Assembly: GCA_036504995.1 (NCBI GenBank)
Contig: DASXUG010000007.1
Coordinates: 62,001 to 126,000, forward strand
Origin: DASXUG01 sp036504995
Lineage (GTDB): Bacteria > Pseudomonadota > Gammaproteobacteria > Burkholderiales > Methylophilaceae
Length of the DNA: 64,000 nucleotides
Direction of reading: 5' to 3'
The notes under the pieces were generated by a model that was not told the origin of the DNA, made no database searches, and was given only the letters and a program-made list of their open reading frames with translations. This document shows positions 35,978 to 44,887 of the stretch, one piece after another. Both the position numbers and the translations under genes were made by a program. The stretch's first letter is position 1, and every line of letters begins with the position of its first letter.

Positions 35978-36487
35978 TTATGGGTTGGCGCTGGCTTTTG
36001 GTTTTTGTGCGACTAAACGGCGCATGATTTCGCGCACCGCGTCTTGGCGCATATCTTCGTAGAGATATTGCTCTTCATACTGTTTAGCAAGTAACTCTGC
36101 ATCGGTGTATGAGAAGTCACGTCGACCTTCAATGGTCTGTACTTCGCCCCACAATGGTGTGCTTGGGTCACGCAAACGGTACTGGGCGCGATAAAATAAT
36201 TCGTACTCTCGCACCGTACCTGTGCCGCCGCTCAAGGACAGGATGCGCTTTTCAGTACCATCGCTAATCATTTCCATCAACAAATCCGCTTTTTCAGGTT
36301 TATCCACCACGGTAATGCCATTAACTTTGAGCGACTTGTTCAGCGCTTTTGAAATAGTCAATTGCGGGCCTTGGATATACAGGGTTTTGAATGACAGATC
36401 GGCCAAGCCGCGCAACTCAAAGCCACAAGCAGCAAGGCTAAGCGTCAATATCACCAGCCAGACCTGCATAAAGCGGAAAGTTTTCAT
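35978..36487 (-). CDS. lptE: LPS-assembly lipoprotein LptE
   Basis: LptE is the outer-membrane lipoprotein that plugs the LptD barrel and helps deliver lipopolysaccharide to the cell surface. The 169-aa protein has a lipoprotein signal (LAACGFELRG, lipobox cysteine at C21) and the conserved early segment GFELRG. The C-terminal ARG-rich helix EDMRQDAVREIMRRL is also typical. It sits 7 bases downstream of leuS and 3 before holA, the standard context. Overall family sequence identity is usually low, so the context matters. Confidence 0.92.
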   Translation of the reverse strand: MKTFRFMQVWLVILTLSLAACGFELRGLADLSFKTLYIQGPQLTISKALNKSLKVNGITVVDKPEKADLLMEMISDGTEKRILSLSGGTGTVREYELFYRAQYRLRDPSTPLWGEVQTIEGRRDFSYTDAELLAKQYEEQYLYEDMRQDAVREIMRRLVAQKPKASANP

Positions 36488-36494
36488 GTATTTT

Positions 36495-39113
36495 TTATCC
36501 CACCACTACGTTGACAAGTTTATTTGGAACCACAATGATTTTACGCACGCTTGCACCATCTTCCAAAAACTTTTGCACAAAGTGCTGTGCAACGGCAAGC
36601 TGTTCGATGGATTCTTTGCTCGCTGTGCTACCCACCATAATCGTGCCGCGTAGCTTGCCATTCACTTGTACGGCAAGCTCAAACTCATCCTGCACCATTG
36701 CAGCTTCAACAGGCTCAGGCCAAGCGGCTTTAAGAATGTCTTCACCGTAGCCAAGCTCTTTCCACAAAGTTTGGGCAATGTGTGGGGCGATAGGGGAGAG
36801 CATGCGCAGCAAGATTGAAAGACCCTCATGCGCTACGGCTTGCCAGTCTTGCTCGGCTTCTTTTTGTATTTTCTCTAAGGCGTTGAGCATTTTCATGCAG
36901 CCAGAAGCCACCGTGTTAAATTGCTGTTTGTTCAGGTCGTGGCTACCTTGCTTGAGCGCCACATGAATTTCGCGCCTTGCACTTGCTAAACTGCTAGTTA
37001 ATTTGCTTGGTAATTCCGAACGAGCTTCAGAACTTAAAGCATAACCAAAATTCCAGACACGTTTCAAAAAGCGGTGTGAGCCTTCAACGCTGCTATCAGA
37101 CCATTCCAGCGTTTGCTCTGGTGGCGCTGCAAACATCATATAAAAGCGCGCGGTATCTGCGCCATAAGTCTCAATTAAGGATTGCGGATCAACGCCGTTA
37201 CGTTTGGATTTAGACATGGTGCCCATGCCTTGAAAGTCCACAGGTAACCCATCTTTAAGTGCCTTTGCGCCTATAGTTTTGCCGCCTTCATCGTGCACGA
37301 GTTCAACTTCTTCTGGGGCAAAATACTCAATGCCACCCTTGTCTGTGCGGCGTGAGAAAATGTGATTGAGCACCATACCTTGTGTCAGTAAGTTGGCAAA
37401 CGGCTCGTCATAGTTCACTAAACCTAAGTCGCGCATTACCTTGCTCCAAAAGCGAGAGTAAAGCAGATGCAAAATCGCGTGTTCAATACCGCCAATATAT
37501 TGATCAACAGGCATCCAATAGTTGGTTTGCTCATCCACCATCGCATCCGTTTTAAAGCTGCTTGCATAGCGTGAGTAATACCAGCTGGAATCGACAAAGG
37601 TATCCATGGTGTCAGTTTCGCGCTTGGCAGGCTTGCCGCATTTGGGACAGGCGCAATTGACAAAACTCTCTAATTTATTCAATGGGTTGCCAGAGCCATC
37701 TGGCACGCAGTCTTCTGGCAATTTTACTGGTAATTGGTCGTCTGGTACGGGCACATCACCGCAGCTATCACAGTGGATAATGGGGATAGGGCAGCCCCAA
37801 TAGCGTTGACGTGAAACGCCCCAATCGCGTAAACGCCAGTTGATTTGTTTGTCGCCTAAGTTTTTAGTATTAAGGTCAGCAGCGATGGCATTTACGGCAG
37901 CTTCATAACTTAGATCGTTGTATTGGTTGGAGTTGACACATACACCTTTCATCTTGTCACCATACCACTCTTGCCAAGCAGCATCTGAAAAGGTCTCATC
38001 GCCAACGCTGATCACCTGTTTAATCGGCAAGTTGTATTTCTTCGCAAACCCAAAGTCTCGCTCATCATGGGCAGGCACAGCCATTACTGCACCTTCGCCA
38101 TAGGTCATCAACACATAGTTGCCTACCCAAACTGGTACTTGCTCACAAGTGAGCGGGTGCGTGACAAATAAGCCAGTGTCCATGCCTTCTTTTTCCATGG
38201 TCGCTATATCAGCTTCCATCACCGAACCTTGCTTACACTTCTCAATAAAGGCCTGCAACTCAGGTTTATTTTGTGCAGCTAAAGTGGCGAGTGGGTGTTC
38301 CGCGGCGACTGCACAGAAAGTCACGCCCATAATCGTATCGGCGCGGGTGGTAAATACCCATAACTTGCCGTCATCAATCAGTGCGCCACTGCTGTCTTTA
38401 ATATCGTGGGTAAAGGCAAAACGTACACCTACGCTTTTGCCTATCCAGTTGGCTTGCATGGTTTTTACACGCTCAGGCCAGCCAGGCAACTTATCCAGAT
38501 CATCTAATAGTTGTTGCGCGTAGCCCGTGATATTGAAGTAATAGCCTGGAATCTCGCGTTTTTCAACCAAGGCGCCAGTACGCCAGCCGCGTCCATCTAT
38601 CACTTGCTCATTTGCCAATACGGTTTGATCAACAGGATCCCAATTCACTACTTGGGTTTTTTTATAGGCAATGCCTTTTTCTAGCATGCGTAAAAATAAC
38701 CATTGGTTCCATTTGTAGTATTCAGGCTGGCAAGTTGCCAATTCGCGCGACCAGTCAATAGCAAAGCCGAGAGACTTTAATTGCTTGCGCATATAAGCAA
38801 TATTCTCAAACGTCCACTTTGCAGGCGGCACATTGTTTTGTATTGCTGCGTTTTCCGCAGGTAGGCCGAAAGCATCCCAGCCCATAGGTTGTAATACGTT
38901 AAAGCCTTTCATGTGGTGGTAACGGCTTAGTACATCGCCTATGGTGTAGTTGCGCACGTGCCCCATATGCAGCTTGCCGCTAGGGTAGGGAAACATGGAA
39001 AGACAGTAGTATTTTGGCTTGTCTGAAGTTGCTTCAGCTTTAAATGATTGCTGATTATCCCAAGCTTGTTGGGCGGCTAACTCGATTTCACGGAAAGGGT
39101 ATTGCTGTTGCAT
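36495..39113 (-). CDS. leuS: Leucyl-tRNA synthetase
   Basis: The 872-aa class Ia synthetase charges tRNA-Leu. It has the HIGH-type motif within PYPSGKLHMGHVRNY (about residue 43), the CP1 editing domain in the middle, a zinc-ribbon-like pair (CDSCGD and CPKCGK, about residues 450-500), and the KMSKS-type motif MSKSKRNGVDP near 625. Length equals that of other bacterial LeuRS. It heads the minus-strand cluster leuS-lptE-holA-proA, and is divergent from aroC over 136 bases that should contain both promoters. Confidence 0.97.
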   Translation of the reverse strand: MQQQYPFREIELAAQQAWDNQQSFKAEATSDKPKYYCLSMFPYPSGKLHMGHVRNYTIGDVLSRYHHMKGFNVLQPMGWDAFGLPAENAAIQNNVPPAKWTFENIAYMRKQLKSLGFAIDWSRELATCQPEYYKWNQWLFLRMLEKGIAYKKTQVVNWDPVDQTVLANEQVIDGRGWRTGALVEKREIPGYYFNITGYAQQLLDDLDKLPGWPERVKTMQANWIGKSVGVRFAFTHDIKDSSGALIDDGKLWVFTTRADTIMGVTFCAVAAEHPLATLAAQNKPELQAFIEKCKQGSVMEADIATMEKEGMDTGLFVTHPLTCEQVPVWVGNYVLMTYGEGAVMAVPAHDERDFGFAKKYNLPIKQVISVGDETFSDAAWQEWYGDKMKGVCVNSNQYNDLSYEAAVNAIAADLNTKNLGDKQINWRLRDWGVSRQRYWGCPIPIIHCDSCGDVPVPDDQLPVKLPEDCVPDGSGNPLNKLESFVNCACPKCGKPAKRETDTMDTFVDSSWYYSRYASSFKTDAMVDEQTNYWMPVDQYIGGIEHAILHLLYSRFWSKVMRDLGLVNYDEPFANLLTQGMVLNHIFSRRTDKGGIEYFAPEEVELVHDEGGKTIGAKALKDGLPVDFQGMGTMSKSKRNGVDPQSLIETYGADTARFYMMFAAPPEQTLEWSDSSVEGSHRFLKRVWNFGYALSSEARSELPSKLTSSLASARREIHVALKQGSHDLNKQQFNTVASGCMKMLNALEKIQKEAEQDWQAVAHEGLSILLRMLSPIAPHIAQTLWKELGYGEDILKAAWPEPVEAAMVQDEFELAVQVNGKLRGTIMVGSTASKESIEQLAVAQHFVQKFLEDGASVRKIIVVPNKLVNVVVG

Positions 39114-39249
39114 GAGGCTAAATTTCTATAGTTAGGAATATCCGAAATTATACCTTGAAGCGAGTGGATTTGCCTGCTTCGTTGCAGGCTCGCATCGGTA
39201 GTGTTTGCTTGTGGTAAAATCCTCATAATTCAAACACTAGAGATTTCCC

Positions 39250-40341
39250 ATGTCTGGCAATACCTTCGGTACTTTATTTACGCTTACTTCATTTGGTGAA
39301 TCACACGGCCCAGCCATTGGTGGCGTGGTTGATGGATGCCCACCAGGTTTGGAACTGAGTGCAGAAGACTTACAGATTGACTTAGATCGTCGTAAACCTG
39401 GTACCTCGCGCCATGTTACACAGCGTAATGAGGCCGATATGGTGGAGATACTCTCCGGCGTGTTTGAAGGCAAAACGACAGGTGCGCCAATTGGGTTGCT
39501 CATACGCAATACCGATCAACGTAGCCAAGATTACAGCAAAATAATGAATACCTTCCGCCCTGGGCATGCGGATTACACCTATGAGCAAAAGTACGGCATA
39601 CGCGATTACCGTGGTGGTGGTCGCTCCAGCGCGCGCGAAACCGCAGTGCGTGTAGCAGCGGGTGCGATTGCCAAAAAATGGCTCAAGCAAAAATACGGGA
39701 TTGTGATTCGCGGCTATCTCAGCCAACTAGGCGAGATTGAGATTCCATTTGCAAGTTGGGATTGTCTCAGTGACCCTGAAAACAAGCTATTCTCCCCCAA
39801 TATGGAAATCATGCCTAAGCTAGAGGCTTATTTGGATGAGATACGCTCACAGCGTGATTCCGTTGGCGCCAAAATTACCGTAGTGGCAGAGCACGTGCCA
39901 GTCGGTCTGGGTGAGCCGATTTTTGATCGATTAGATGCAGAAATTGCCTACGCCATGATGGGCATTAATGCAGTCAAAGGTGTGGAAATTGGTGAAGGTT
40001 TTGCCTCAGTTGCCCAAAGAGGTAGCCTGCATTCTGATGAGCTTACGCCACAGGGCTTTGCTACCAATCATGCTGGCGGTATTTTAGGTGGTATCTCCAG
40101 TGGGCAAAATATAGTGGTGAATGTTGCGTTTAAGCCGACATCCAGTATTCCACAAGAGCGCAACTCGATTGATAAAACAGGCGATGCGGTGATGATGCAA
40201 ACCACAGGCCGTCACGACCCATGCGTAGGTATCCGCGCTACCCCGATTGTGGAGGCGATGTTGGCCTTGGTGTTGGTAGATCATGCCTTGCGCCACCGTG
40301 GTCAGAATGCGGATGTGGTAAGTGGTACGCCTAGAATTTAG
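39250..40341 (+). CDS. aroC: Chorismate synthase
   Basis: AroC makes chorismate from EPSP using reduced FMN, the final step of the shikimate pathway. The 363-aa protein shows the family signatures GESHGPAIGGVVDGCPPG near residue 16, the RGGGRSSARETA-like stretch GGGRSSARETAVRVAAGA near 120, and GRHDPCVGIRATPIVEAM near 315. Length is standard. An intrinsic-terminator-like hairpin follows at 40352-40375. It is single, divergent from leuS. Confidence 0.97.
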   Translation: MSGNTFGTLFTLTSFGESHGPAIGGVVDGCPPGLELSAEDLQIDLDRRKPGTSRHVTQRNEADMVEILSGVFEGKTTGAPIGLLIRNTDQRSQDYSKIMNTFRPGHADYTYEQKYGIRDYRGGGRSSARETAVRVAAGAIAKKWLKQKYGIVIRGYLSQLGEIEIPFASWDCLSDPENKLFSPNMEIMPKLEAYLDEIRSQRDSVGAKITVVAEHVPVGLGEPIFDRLDAEIAYAMMGINAVKGVEIGEGFASVAQRGSLHSDELTPQGFATNHAGGILGGISSGQNIVVNVAFKPTSSIPQERNSIDKTGDAVMMQTTGRHDPCVGIRATPIVEAMLALVLVDHALRHRGQNADVVSGTPRI

Positions 40342-40351
40342 TTGGATTTTC

Positions 40352-40375
40352 CCTAGCACTCGGCTGAGTGCTAGG
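40352..40375 (+). terminator. Hairpin terminator after aroC
   Basis: CCTAGCACTC (40352-40361) and GAGTGCTAGG (40366-40375) form a perfect 10-bp stem with a 4-base loop, starting 10 bases after the aroC stop. The downstream sequence is only mildly T-rich (CTTGTATTTG), so termination strength is uncertain. Confidence 0.65.
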
Positions 40376-40420
40376 CTTGTATTTGTCCTTGCCTAAATAT
40401 AAAAGATTACTGGCCTTAAT

Positions 40421-41590
40421 TTGACCCATTCCCTACACGCCAATCTCTCCCGCTTTTACTTTATCTACTACTTCTTTGTCGGTGCCTTCGTACCGTATTG
40501 GGGGCTGTATTTGCAATCTGAGCAATTCTCGGCGGCGGATATTGGTATTCTGATGTCCTTGTTTCAAATCAGCCGAATTTTTGCACCTAATTTTTGGGGG
40601 TGGTTGGCCGATCACACTAAAAAACGTGTGGTTTGGATACGCTTAACCGCATTACTTGGTTTGCTTGGTTTTACTGCGGTATTCTGGGCACACGGTTTCT
40701 TCTGGCTGTTTTGTGTAATGGCGGCTTTGAGCTTGTTTACCAGTTCCACCTTGCCGCTTTCAGAGTCGCTCACTTTAGCGCATTTGGCAACGACTGACGG
40801 GCACTATAGCCGAATCCGCATGTGGGGCTCGCTAGGCTTTATTGTGGCGTCGGTGGTGTTGGGGTTTGTGATTGATCTCGCTGGTATTAAAAGCCTGCTG
40901 TGGTTTCTACTTGCGGTACAAATTACGTTGTTTCTGCTTACTTTTAAATTGCCCGAGGCCAAAATCGCGCCGCATGAACATGACCATTTCTCCGTTTGGC
41001 AAATTATTAAGCAGCCTACAGTAATCGCTTTGTTGATTGGTTGCTCATGCATGGTGACCGCGCATGGTGTGTTGTATAACTTTTACTCGATTTATCTTTC
41101 CAGCCACGGTTATAGCAAAAGCACCATAGGGCTGCTGTGGGCAGTGGGTGTGATCTGCGAAATTGGTATTTTTATGCTGATGCCTAAAATTATGCAGCGC
41201 TTGAGTTTGAAAAATATCCTGCTGATTAGCCTGATATTGGCGGTGATACGTTTTAGTTTGATTGGTGTGGCGGTAGACAGCATGCTGTTACTCGTGATTG
41301 CCCAAACGCTACATGCCGCGACCTTTGGTAGCTTTCATGCCGCCTCGGTAGAAGTGGTCGCCCAGTTTTTTAATGGTAGGCATCAAGCTAAAGGGCAGGC
41401 GCTGTATAACAGTGTGGCATACGGCGTGGGTGGCACCATCGGTGGCGTGCTGGGCGGTTATGCGTTGCAATACTGGGGCGGTGCAATGACGTTTTCACTC
41501 GCTGCAATTTTTCCGCTAATAGGTTTTGTGGTTATTTTGCTTGGTTTAAAACTCAATAAAATGTCGCAAACTGGTGGTATGTTTGGTTAA
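40421..41590 (+). CDS. MFS transporter of the HcaT/MFS_1-like type
   Basis: The 389-aa protein has 12 predicted membrane helices, starting with RFYFIYYFFVGAFVPYWGLYL (in two pieces here: RFYFIYYFFVGAF and VPYWGLYL) and the loop GWLADHTKKR between helices 2 and 3, the usual MFS signature. It resembles the 3-phenylpropionate/nucleoside-type permease group, but the substrate cannot be read. The only start before the first helix is a TTG at 40421, with no strong ribosome-binding site, so expression may be low. It is separated from aroC by a hairpin. Repeat copy A begins 9 bases after its stop. Confidence 0.85.
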   Translation: MTHSLHANLSRFYFIYYFFVGAFVPYWGLYLQSEQFSAADIGILMSLFQISRIFAPNFWGWLADHTKKRVVWIRLTALLGLLGFTAVFWAHGFFWLFCVMAALSLFTSSTLPLSESLTLAHLATTDGHYSRIRMWGSLGFIVASVVLGFVIDLAGIKSLLWFLLAVQITLFLLTFKLPEAKIAPHEHDHFSVWQIIKQPTVIALLIGCSCMVTAHGVLYNFYSIYLSSHGYSKSTIGLLWAVGVICEIGIFMLMPKIMQRLSLKNILLISLILAVIRFSLIGVAVDSMLLLVIAQTLHAATFGSFHAASVEVVAQFFNGRHQAKGQALYNSVAYGVGGTIGGVLGGYALQYWGGAMTFSLAAIFPLIGFVVILLGLKLNKMSQTGGMFG

Positions 41591-41598
41591 ATTTTAAG

Positions 41599-41775
41599 CG
41601 GAGAGTTTTGCTCGAAGTGATTTTAGCTAGAAAAGCTTACGCTGCTGTCATTCCCGCGAAAGCGGGAATCCATTTCAATTAGTCATTTAGGTGGATCCCC
41701 GCCTTCGCGAGGATGACGAAAACTGGTGGTTTTGTTAAAAAAATTACCACTTTCTGATTCGTGCAAAAACCTCAA
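41599..41775 (+). repeat. Palindromic 177-bp interspersed repeat, copy A
   Basis: Ends are imperfect inverted repeats (41599-41616 versus 41758-41775, 13 of 18 pair). The 71-bp core at 41647-41717 has two facing hairpins, the first ATTCCCGCGAAAGCGGGAAT, which fits the neisserial dRS3 pattern ATTCCC-N8-GGGAAT. Two further copies lie at 54475 (inverted) and 58005 (same orientation). The element carries no gene. Its right end supplies the TGA stop of the DUF2798 gene. Confidence 0.85.
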
Positions 41776-41996
41776 GCCGTCAATTTCGCGACTATTTTTC
41801 GTGAGATCGGTGTAATCAGAAAGATAGAAGGAAACGCAATAGGCCACGCAGTTAGAAATGCATGTAACCAGCGTGTGAAAAAGCCAGTGTTAAAGCCCGT
41901 CAGCTTGTAAGTCACAATCCCTGTCATCAGCGTTGCCATGAGCAATGAGGTAATGAGCGCAAACAGTAAGGTGCTATATTTTTTATTGATTCTCAT
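41772..41996 (-). CDS. DUF2798-family small membrane protein
   Basis: The 74-aa protein has two membrane helices (about residues 8-30 and 42-65) with the family pattern F-x-x-x-x-S-x-x-M-A-x-x-M-T and a W-x-x-x-F-x-x-A-W-P-x-A-F-P segment. DUF2798 proteins have no established function. It is the last of four minus-strand genes (51 bases after the EamA gene), divergent from the LysR regulator. The final codons and the stop fall at the edge of repeat copy A, so the C-terminus may have been trimmed or replaced when the repeat inserted. Confidence 0.78.
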   Translation of the reverse strand: MRINKKYSTLLFALITSLLMATLMTGIVTYKLTGFNTGFFTRWLHAFLTAWPIAFPSIFLITPISRKIVAKLTA

Positions 41997-42047
41997 AGAA
42001 TGTCTTTTTTGATTATATTTAAAACCACGATTTAAGGGTGGTTTTCT

Positions 42048-42929
42048 TTAATTTTGTTCTGCAGTTTTTAAAGAGAAGCGCTTCATCGGAATAGAGGCAA
42101 AAGTAACCGCACCGATAACCAGCAAGCCACCCAATATTTGATGCATCGTTGGCGCGATCCCTTGAGTTGCATTGATGCCCATAGACGCTACTGGAATCAA
42201 ATTCATAAAGATAGCGGCTTGCGATGCCCCAATGTTTACAATGCTGGCATTCCAGAACAAATAAGCCAACACGCCACCTCCCAAGGACATCATCAGCAAG
42301 GCCCCGCTAGCGTGAGCACTTGGCATGATGAACTCTTTGCCGCTGAGCATCGTTAAGCAACTGAGTACAATGGCTCCCACCGTCATAATCGCCGCAGTAT
42401 TGGCTATTCCGCTAACATCTTGAGGCATGATCTTTTTAGTGTAAACATTATAGAACGCCCAACAAACGCTGGCAGCTAAAATCAATAAGTCTCCTCTAGC
42501 AATATGTAATTGAGCGCCACCACCTAACACCACAATCCCTACACCAAGAACACCGATAGGAAAGGCCCATAGTTGCTGCTTGCTGATGGCCTGCTTTAGT
42601 ACAAAATAGGCAATCAGGCTGGTAAGCAAGGGGTTCAGCGCCATAATCAGGGCGCCATTGGCCGCAGAAGTCGTTTGCATACCAAGAAAAAAGAATACAT
42701 TAAAACCGACAGCGCCCATTAAGCTTAATTTGATATAAGTTTTGAAATGCCGTTTAGGGATAGATAACCCCATATACCAAGCAATACCCAGCATCACAGC
42801 TGCCGAAATTAAAAATCTTAAGCATGCTGCCTCTAATGGCGGTAACTCAGCCGTGACAGGTTTGGAAAGATTAAAATTGGCACCCCACAAAATAGCGGAG
42901 AGCACGGCTAACATATAGTTTTTTAACAT
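42048..42929 (-). CDS. EamA/DMT-family transporter
   Basis: The 293-aa integral membrane protein has ten predicted helices arranged as two EamA repeats (residues about 5-135 and 145-285), opening with AVLSAILWGANFNLSKP, the usual family start. EamA proteins export or import small metabolites such as amino acids; the substrate here is unknown. It lies 35 bases after the alcohol dehydrogenase-like gene and 51 before DUF2798, so it is likely in one operon controlled by the divergent LysR protein. Confidence 0.88.
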   Translation of the reverse strand: MLKNYMLAVLSAILWGANFNLSKPVTAELPPLEAACLRFLISAAVMLGIAWYMGLSIPKRHFKTYIKLSLMGAVGFNVFFFLGMQTTSAANGALIMALNPLLTSLIAYFVLKQAISKQQLWAFPIGVLGVGIVVLGGGAQLHIARGDLLILAASVCWAFYNVYTKKIMPQDVSGIANTAAIMTVGAIVLSCLTMLSGKEFIMPSAHASGALLMMSLGGGVLAYLFWNASIVNIGASQAAIFMNLIPVASMGINATQGIAPTMHQILGGLLVIGAVTFASIPMKRFSLKTAEQN

Positions 42930-42964
42930 TTTTTTAGTTTCTATGGGTTTATTTAAACGTTTAG

Positions 42965-43993
42965 CTATTCAAAGCCCTCAAGCACAATTTTTCCGATGCT
43001 GGTACCGCTCTCCAGCATGGCATGCGCTTGTTTTAGGTGATGCGCATTAATGGCGCCAAAGTGATGATTCACAGTGGATTGAATTAAGCCTTTATCTACC
43101 AAATGCGCAATTTCGTTTAAAGTTTCGTGTTGTTTAATCATATCTGCTGTTTTAAACAGTGAGCGGGTAAACATCAGCTCCCAGTGCAGTGAAACGCTTT
43201 TGCGCTTTAGCTGCCTAAAATCAAAAAGTTCTGGGTCATCAATTAACGCGAACTTGCCCTGTGGTTTGATGGCTTTCACAATCTCATCAAAGTGCTGGTC
43301 AGTGTTGGTTAGACTAATAATGTAATCTACCTCTGGACAACCTAAGGCTGCTAATTGTTGCGAGATAGGTTGGTGATGGTTGATTACATCATGCGCGCCT
43401 AATTTCTTGAGCCAAGCGATGCTTTCAGCGCGTGAAGCCGTACCAATCACGCGTAGGTCAGTCAGCTGAGCCGCCAGCTGCACTAAAATTGACCCCACGC
43501 CACCAGCTGCGCCGATGACCAATAGGGACGCTTGCTCAAGCCCTGCACCAGACTGTGCTTTGGGGGGAATGGCGAGCCGATCAAACAGCAACTCATAAGC
43601 GGTCAGTGCAGTAAGCGGCAGAGCGGCTGCGGTAGCAAAGTCCAGACTTTTTGGCTTTAGCCCGACGATGCGTTCATCCACCAATTGTAATTGGCTGTTG
43701 CAGCCAGCTCTTGAAATATCGCCCGCATACCAAACTTCATCACCCACTTTAAATAGGCTCACTTGGCTACCTACTGCAACCACCACCCCAGTAGCATCCC
43801 AGCCTAGCACCTTGGCATTGCCAGTAGGCGGTGCGGAGTTGCGTCTAACTTTAGTGTCGACTGGGTTAACTGCTATCGCTTTTATTTCAATCAATAAATC
43901 GTGCTCCAGAGGTTGGGGCGTTGGCAGTTCAATATCGACCAACGCATCTTCGGCAGTAATGGCTTGACTGGTGTAGTAGGCGACAGCTTTCAT
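42965..43993 (-). CDS. Zinc-binding alcohol dehydrogenase-family quinone oxidoreductase
   Basis: This 342-aa medium-chain dehydrogenase/reductase has an N-terminal GroES-like domain (AVNPVDTKVRR near residue 43, GWDATGVVVAVG near 68) and a C-terminal Rossmann domain with GAAGGVGSILVQLA near 160. Structural-zinc cysteines are missing, as in the quinone-oxidoreductase branch. It probably reduces quinones or enones with NADPH; the substrate is unknown. It is 32 bases downstream of an SDR gene and upstream of a DMT exporter. The divergent LysR regulator suggests induction by a reactive carbonyl or quinone. Confidence 0.9.
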   Translation of the reverse strand: MKAVAYYTSQAITAEDALVDIELPTPQPLEHDLLIEIKAIAVNPVDTKVRRNSAPPTGNAKVLGWDATGVVVAVGSQVSLFKVGDEVWYAGDISRAGCNSQLQLVDERIVGLKPKSLDFATAAALPLTALTAYELLFDRLAIPPKAQSGAGLEQASLLVIGAAGGVGSILVQLAAQLTDLRVIGTASRAESIAWLKKLGAHDVINHHQPISQQLAALGCPEVDYIISLTNTDQHFDEIVKAIKPQGKFALIDDPELFDFRQLKRKSVSLHWELMFTRSLFKTADMIKQHETLNEIAHLVDKGLIQSTVNHHFGAINAHHLKQAHAMLESGTSIGKIVLEGFE

Positions 43994-44025
43994 TTTTGAT
44001 TCCTTAATGCATGGGGTGTGATAGT

Positions 44026-44772
44026 TTAGCGTAAACCGCCAGTGATAAATAAAGTCTCACCCGTAATCCAGGCAGAATCTTGTGAGGCAAAAAATACCAC
44101 CGCTGGAGAAATGTCTTCGGGCTGGCCGATACGTCCCAATGGAGTAATAGATGCCATATGTGCGCTATTTTGAATAAAGCCAGTTTCATGCAAACCTTCG
44201 GTTTCCACCATCCCTGGGTTGATTGAGTTGACGCGAATTTTACGTGCTGCCAATTCCTTGGCTAAACTGCGGGTAATGGAATCTACAGCGCCTTTGGTCG
44301 AGCTGTACACAGATAAATCAGGAATACCCAAAGAGCTTACCACCGAACTGATATTGATAATGCTGCCGCCTGCTGCATTAAAGTGTTTTACAGCCTCTTG
44401 TGTGGTTAACAGCAAGCCAAGCACATTTAAATCAATTTGTTGGTGAAAGTTATCTGCAGTAATTTCTGCCAGTGGGGCAGGTTGGTAAATGCCCGCATTA
44501 TTGACCAGCACATCAATTGCGCCAAATGCGTTCTTGGTTGCTGTAAACAAGCGCACAATGTCTTCTTGGTTTGAAACATCCGCTTTAACTGCAATGGCTT
44601 TGCCGCCAGCGCGTACAATTTCTGCAACAACGCTTTCTGCTGCCGTTTGGCTTTTTGCATAGTTCACTACAACTGCAGCACCTTCGGCCGCTAAATGTTT
44701 TGCTGTGCTAGCACCTATGCCTTTTGATGCGCCTGTAACGACAGCGACTTTACCTGCTAACTTCTGACTCAT
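44026..44772 (-). CDS. SDR-family oxidoreductase (3-oxoacyl-ACP-reductase-like)
   Basis: The 248-aa classical short-chain dehydrogenase has the NAD(P) motif TGASKGIG (residues 14-21), NNAG near 91, and the catalytic S-Y-K set in ISSVVSSLG and YSSTKGAV (Y155/K159 region). It ends with SAWITGETLFITGGLR, as in FabG-like glucose or aldehyde reductases. The substrate cannot be read. It is the first gene of the minus-strand four-gene group and has a strong AGGAG ribosome-binding site before the ATG. It faces the LysR gene across 115 bases. Confidence 0.92.
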   Translation of the reverse strand: MSQKLAGKVAVVTGASKGIGASTAKHLAAEGAAVVVNYAKSQTAAESVVAEIVRAGGKAIAVKADVSNQEDIVRLFTATKNAFGAIDVLVNNAGIYQPAPLAEITADNFHQQIDLNVLGLLLTTQEAVKHFNAAGGSIINISSVVSSLGIPDLSVYSSTKGAVDSITRSLAKELAARKIRVNSINPGMVETEGLHETGFIQNSAHMASITPLGRIGQPEDISPAVVFFASQDSAWITGETLFITGGLR

Positions 44773-44828
44773 GATATTACTCCTTGACTGTTAAATGTTT
44801 GTTAAGTGAGTGCAGTATATTGTTATGT

Positions 44829-44845
44829 TTATTTAAGATAAATAA
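44829..44845. promoter_or_regulatory. Candidate LysR-type operator
   Basis: TTATTTA (44829-44835) and TAAATAA (44839-44845) form a perfect AT-rich palindrome of the T-N11-A kind, placed between the divergent SDR and LysR genes, 43 bases before the LysR start. This is the expected site for autoregulation and activation of the neighbour operon. Confidence 0.45.
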
Positions 44846-44887
44846 GCTATTATTAGAAATACTGTTCAGTTTTATTGGATAATTAAG

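Noticed and set aside
41641..41720. Inverted repeat of copy A as a simple terminator for the MFS gene
   Set aside because: The same structure with matching ends recurs at two unrelated places, so it is a dispersed repeat first; termination may be a side effect.
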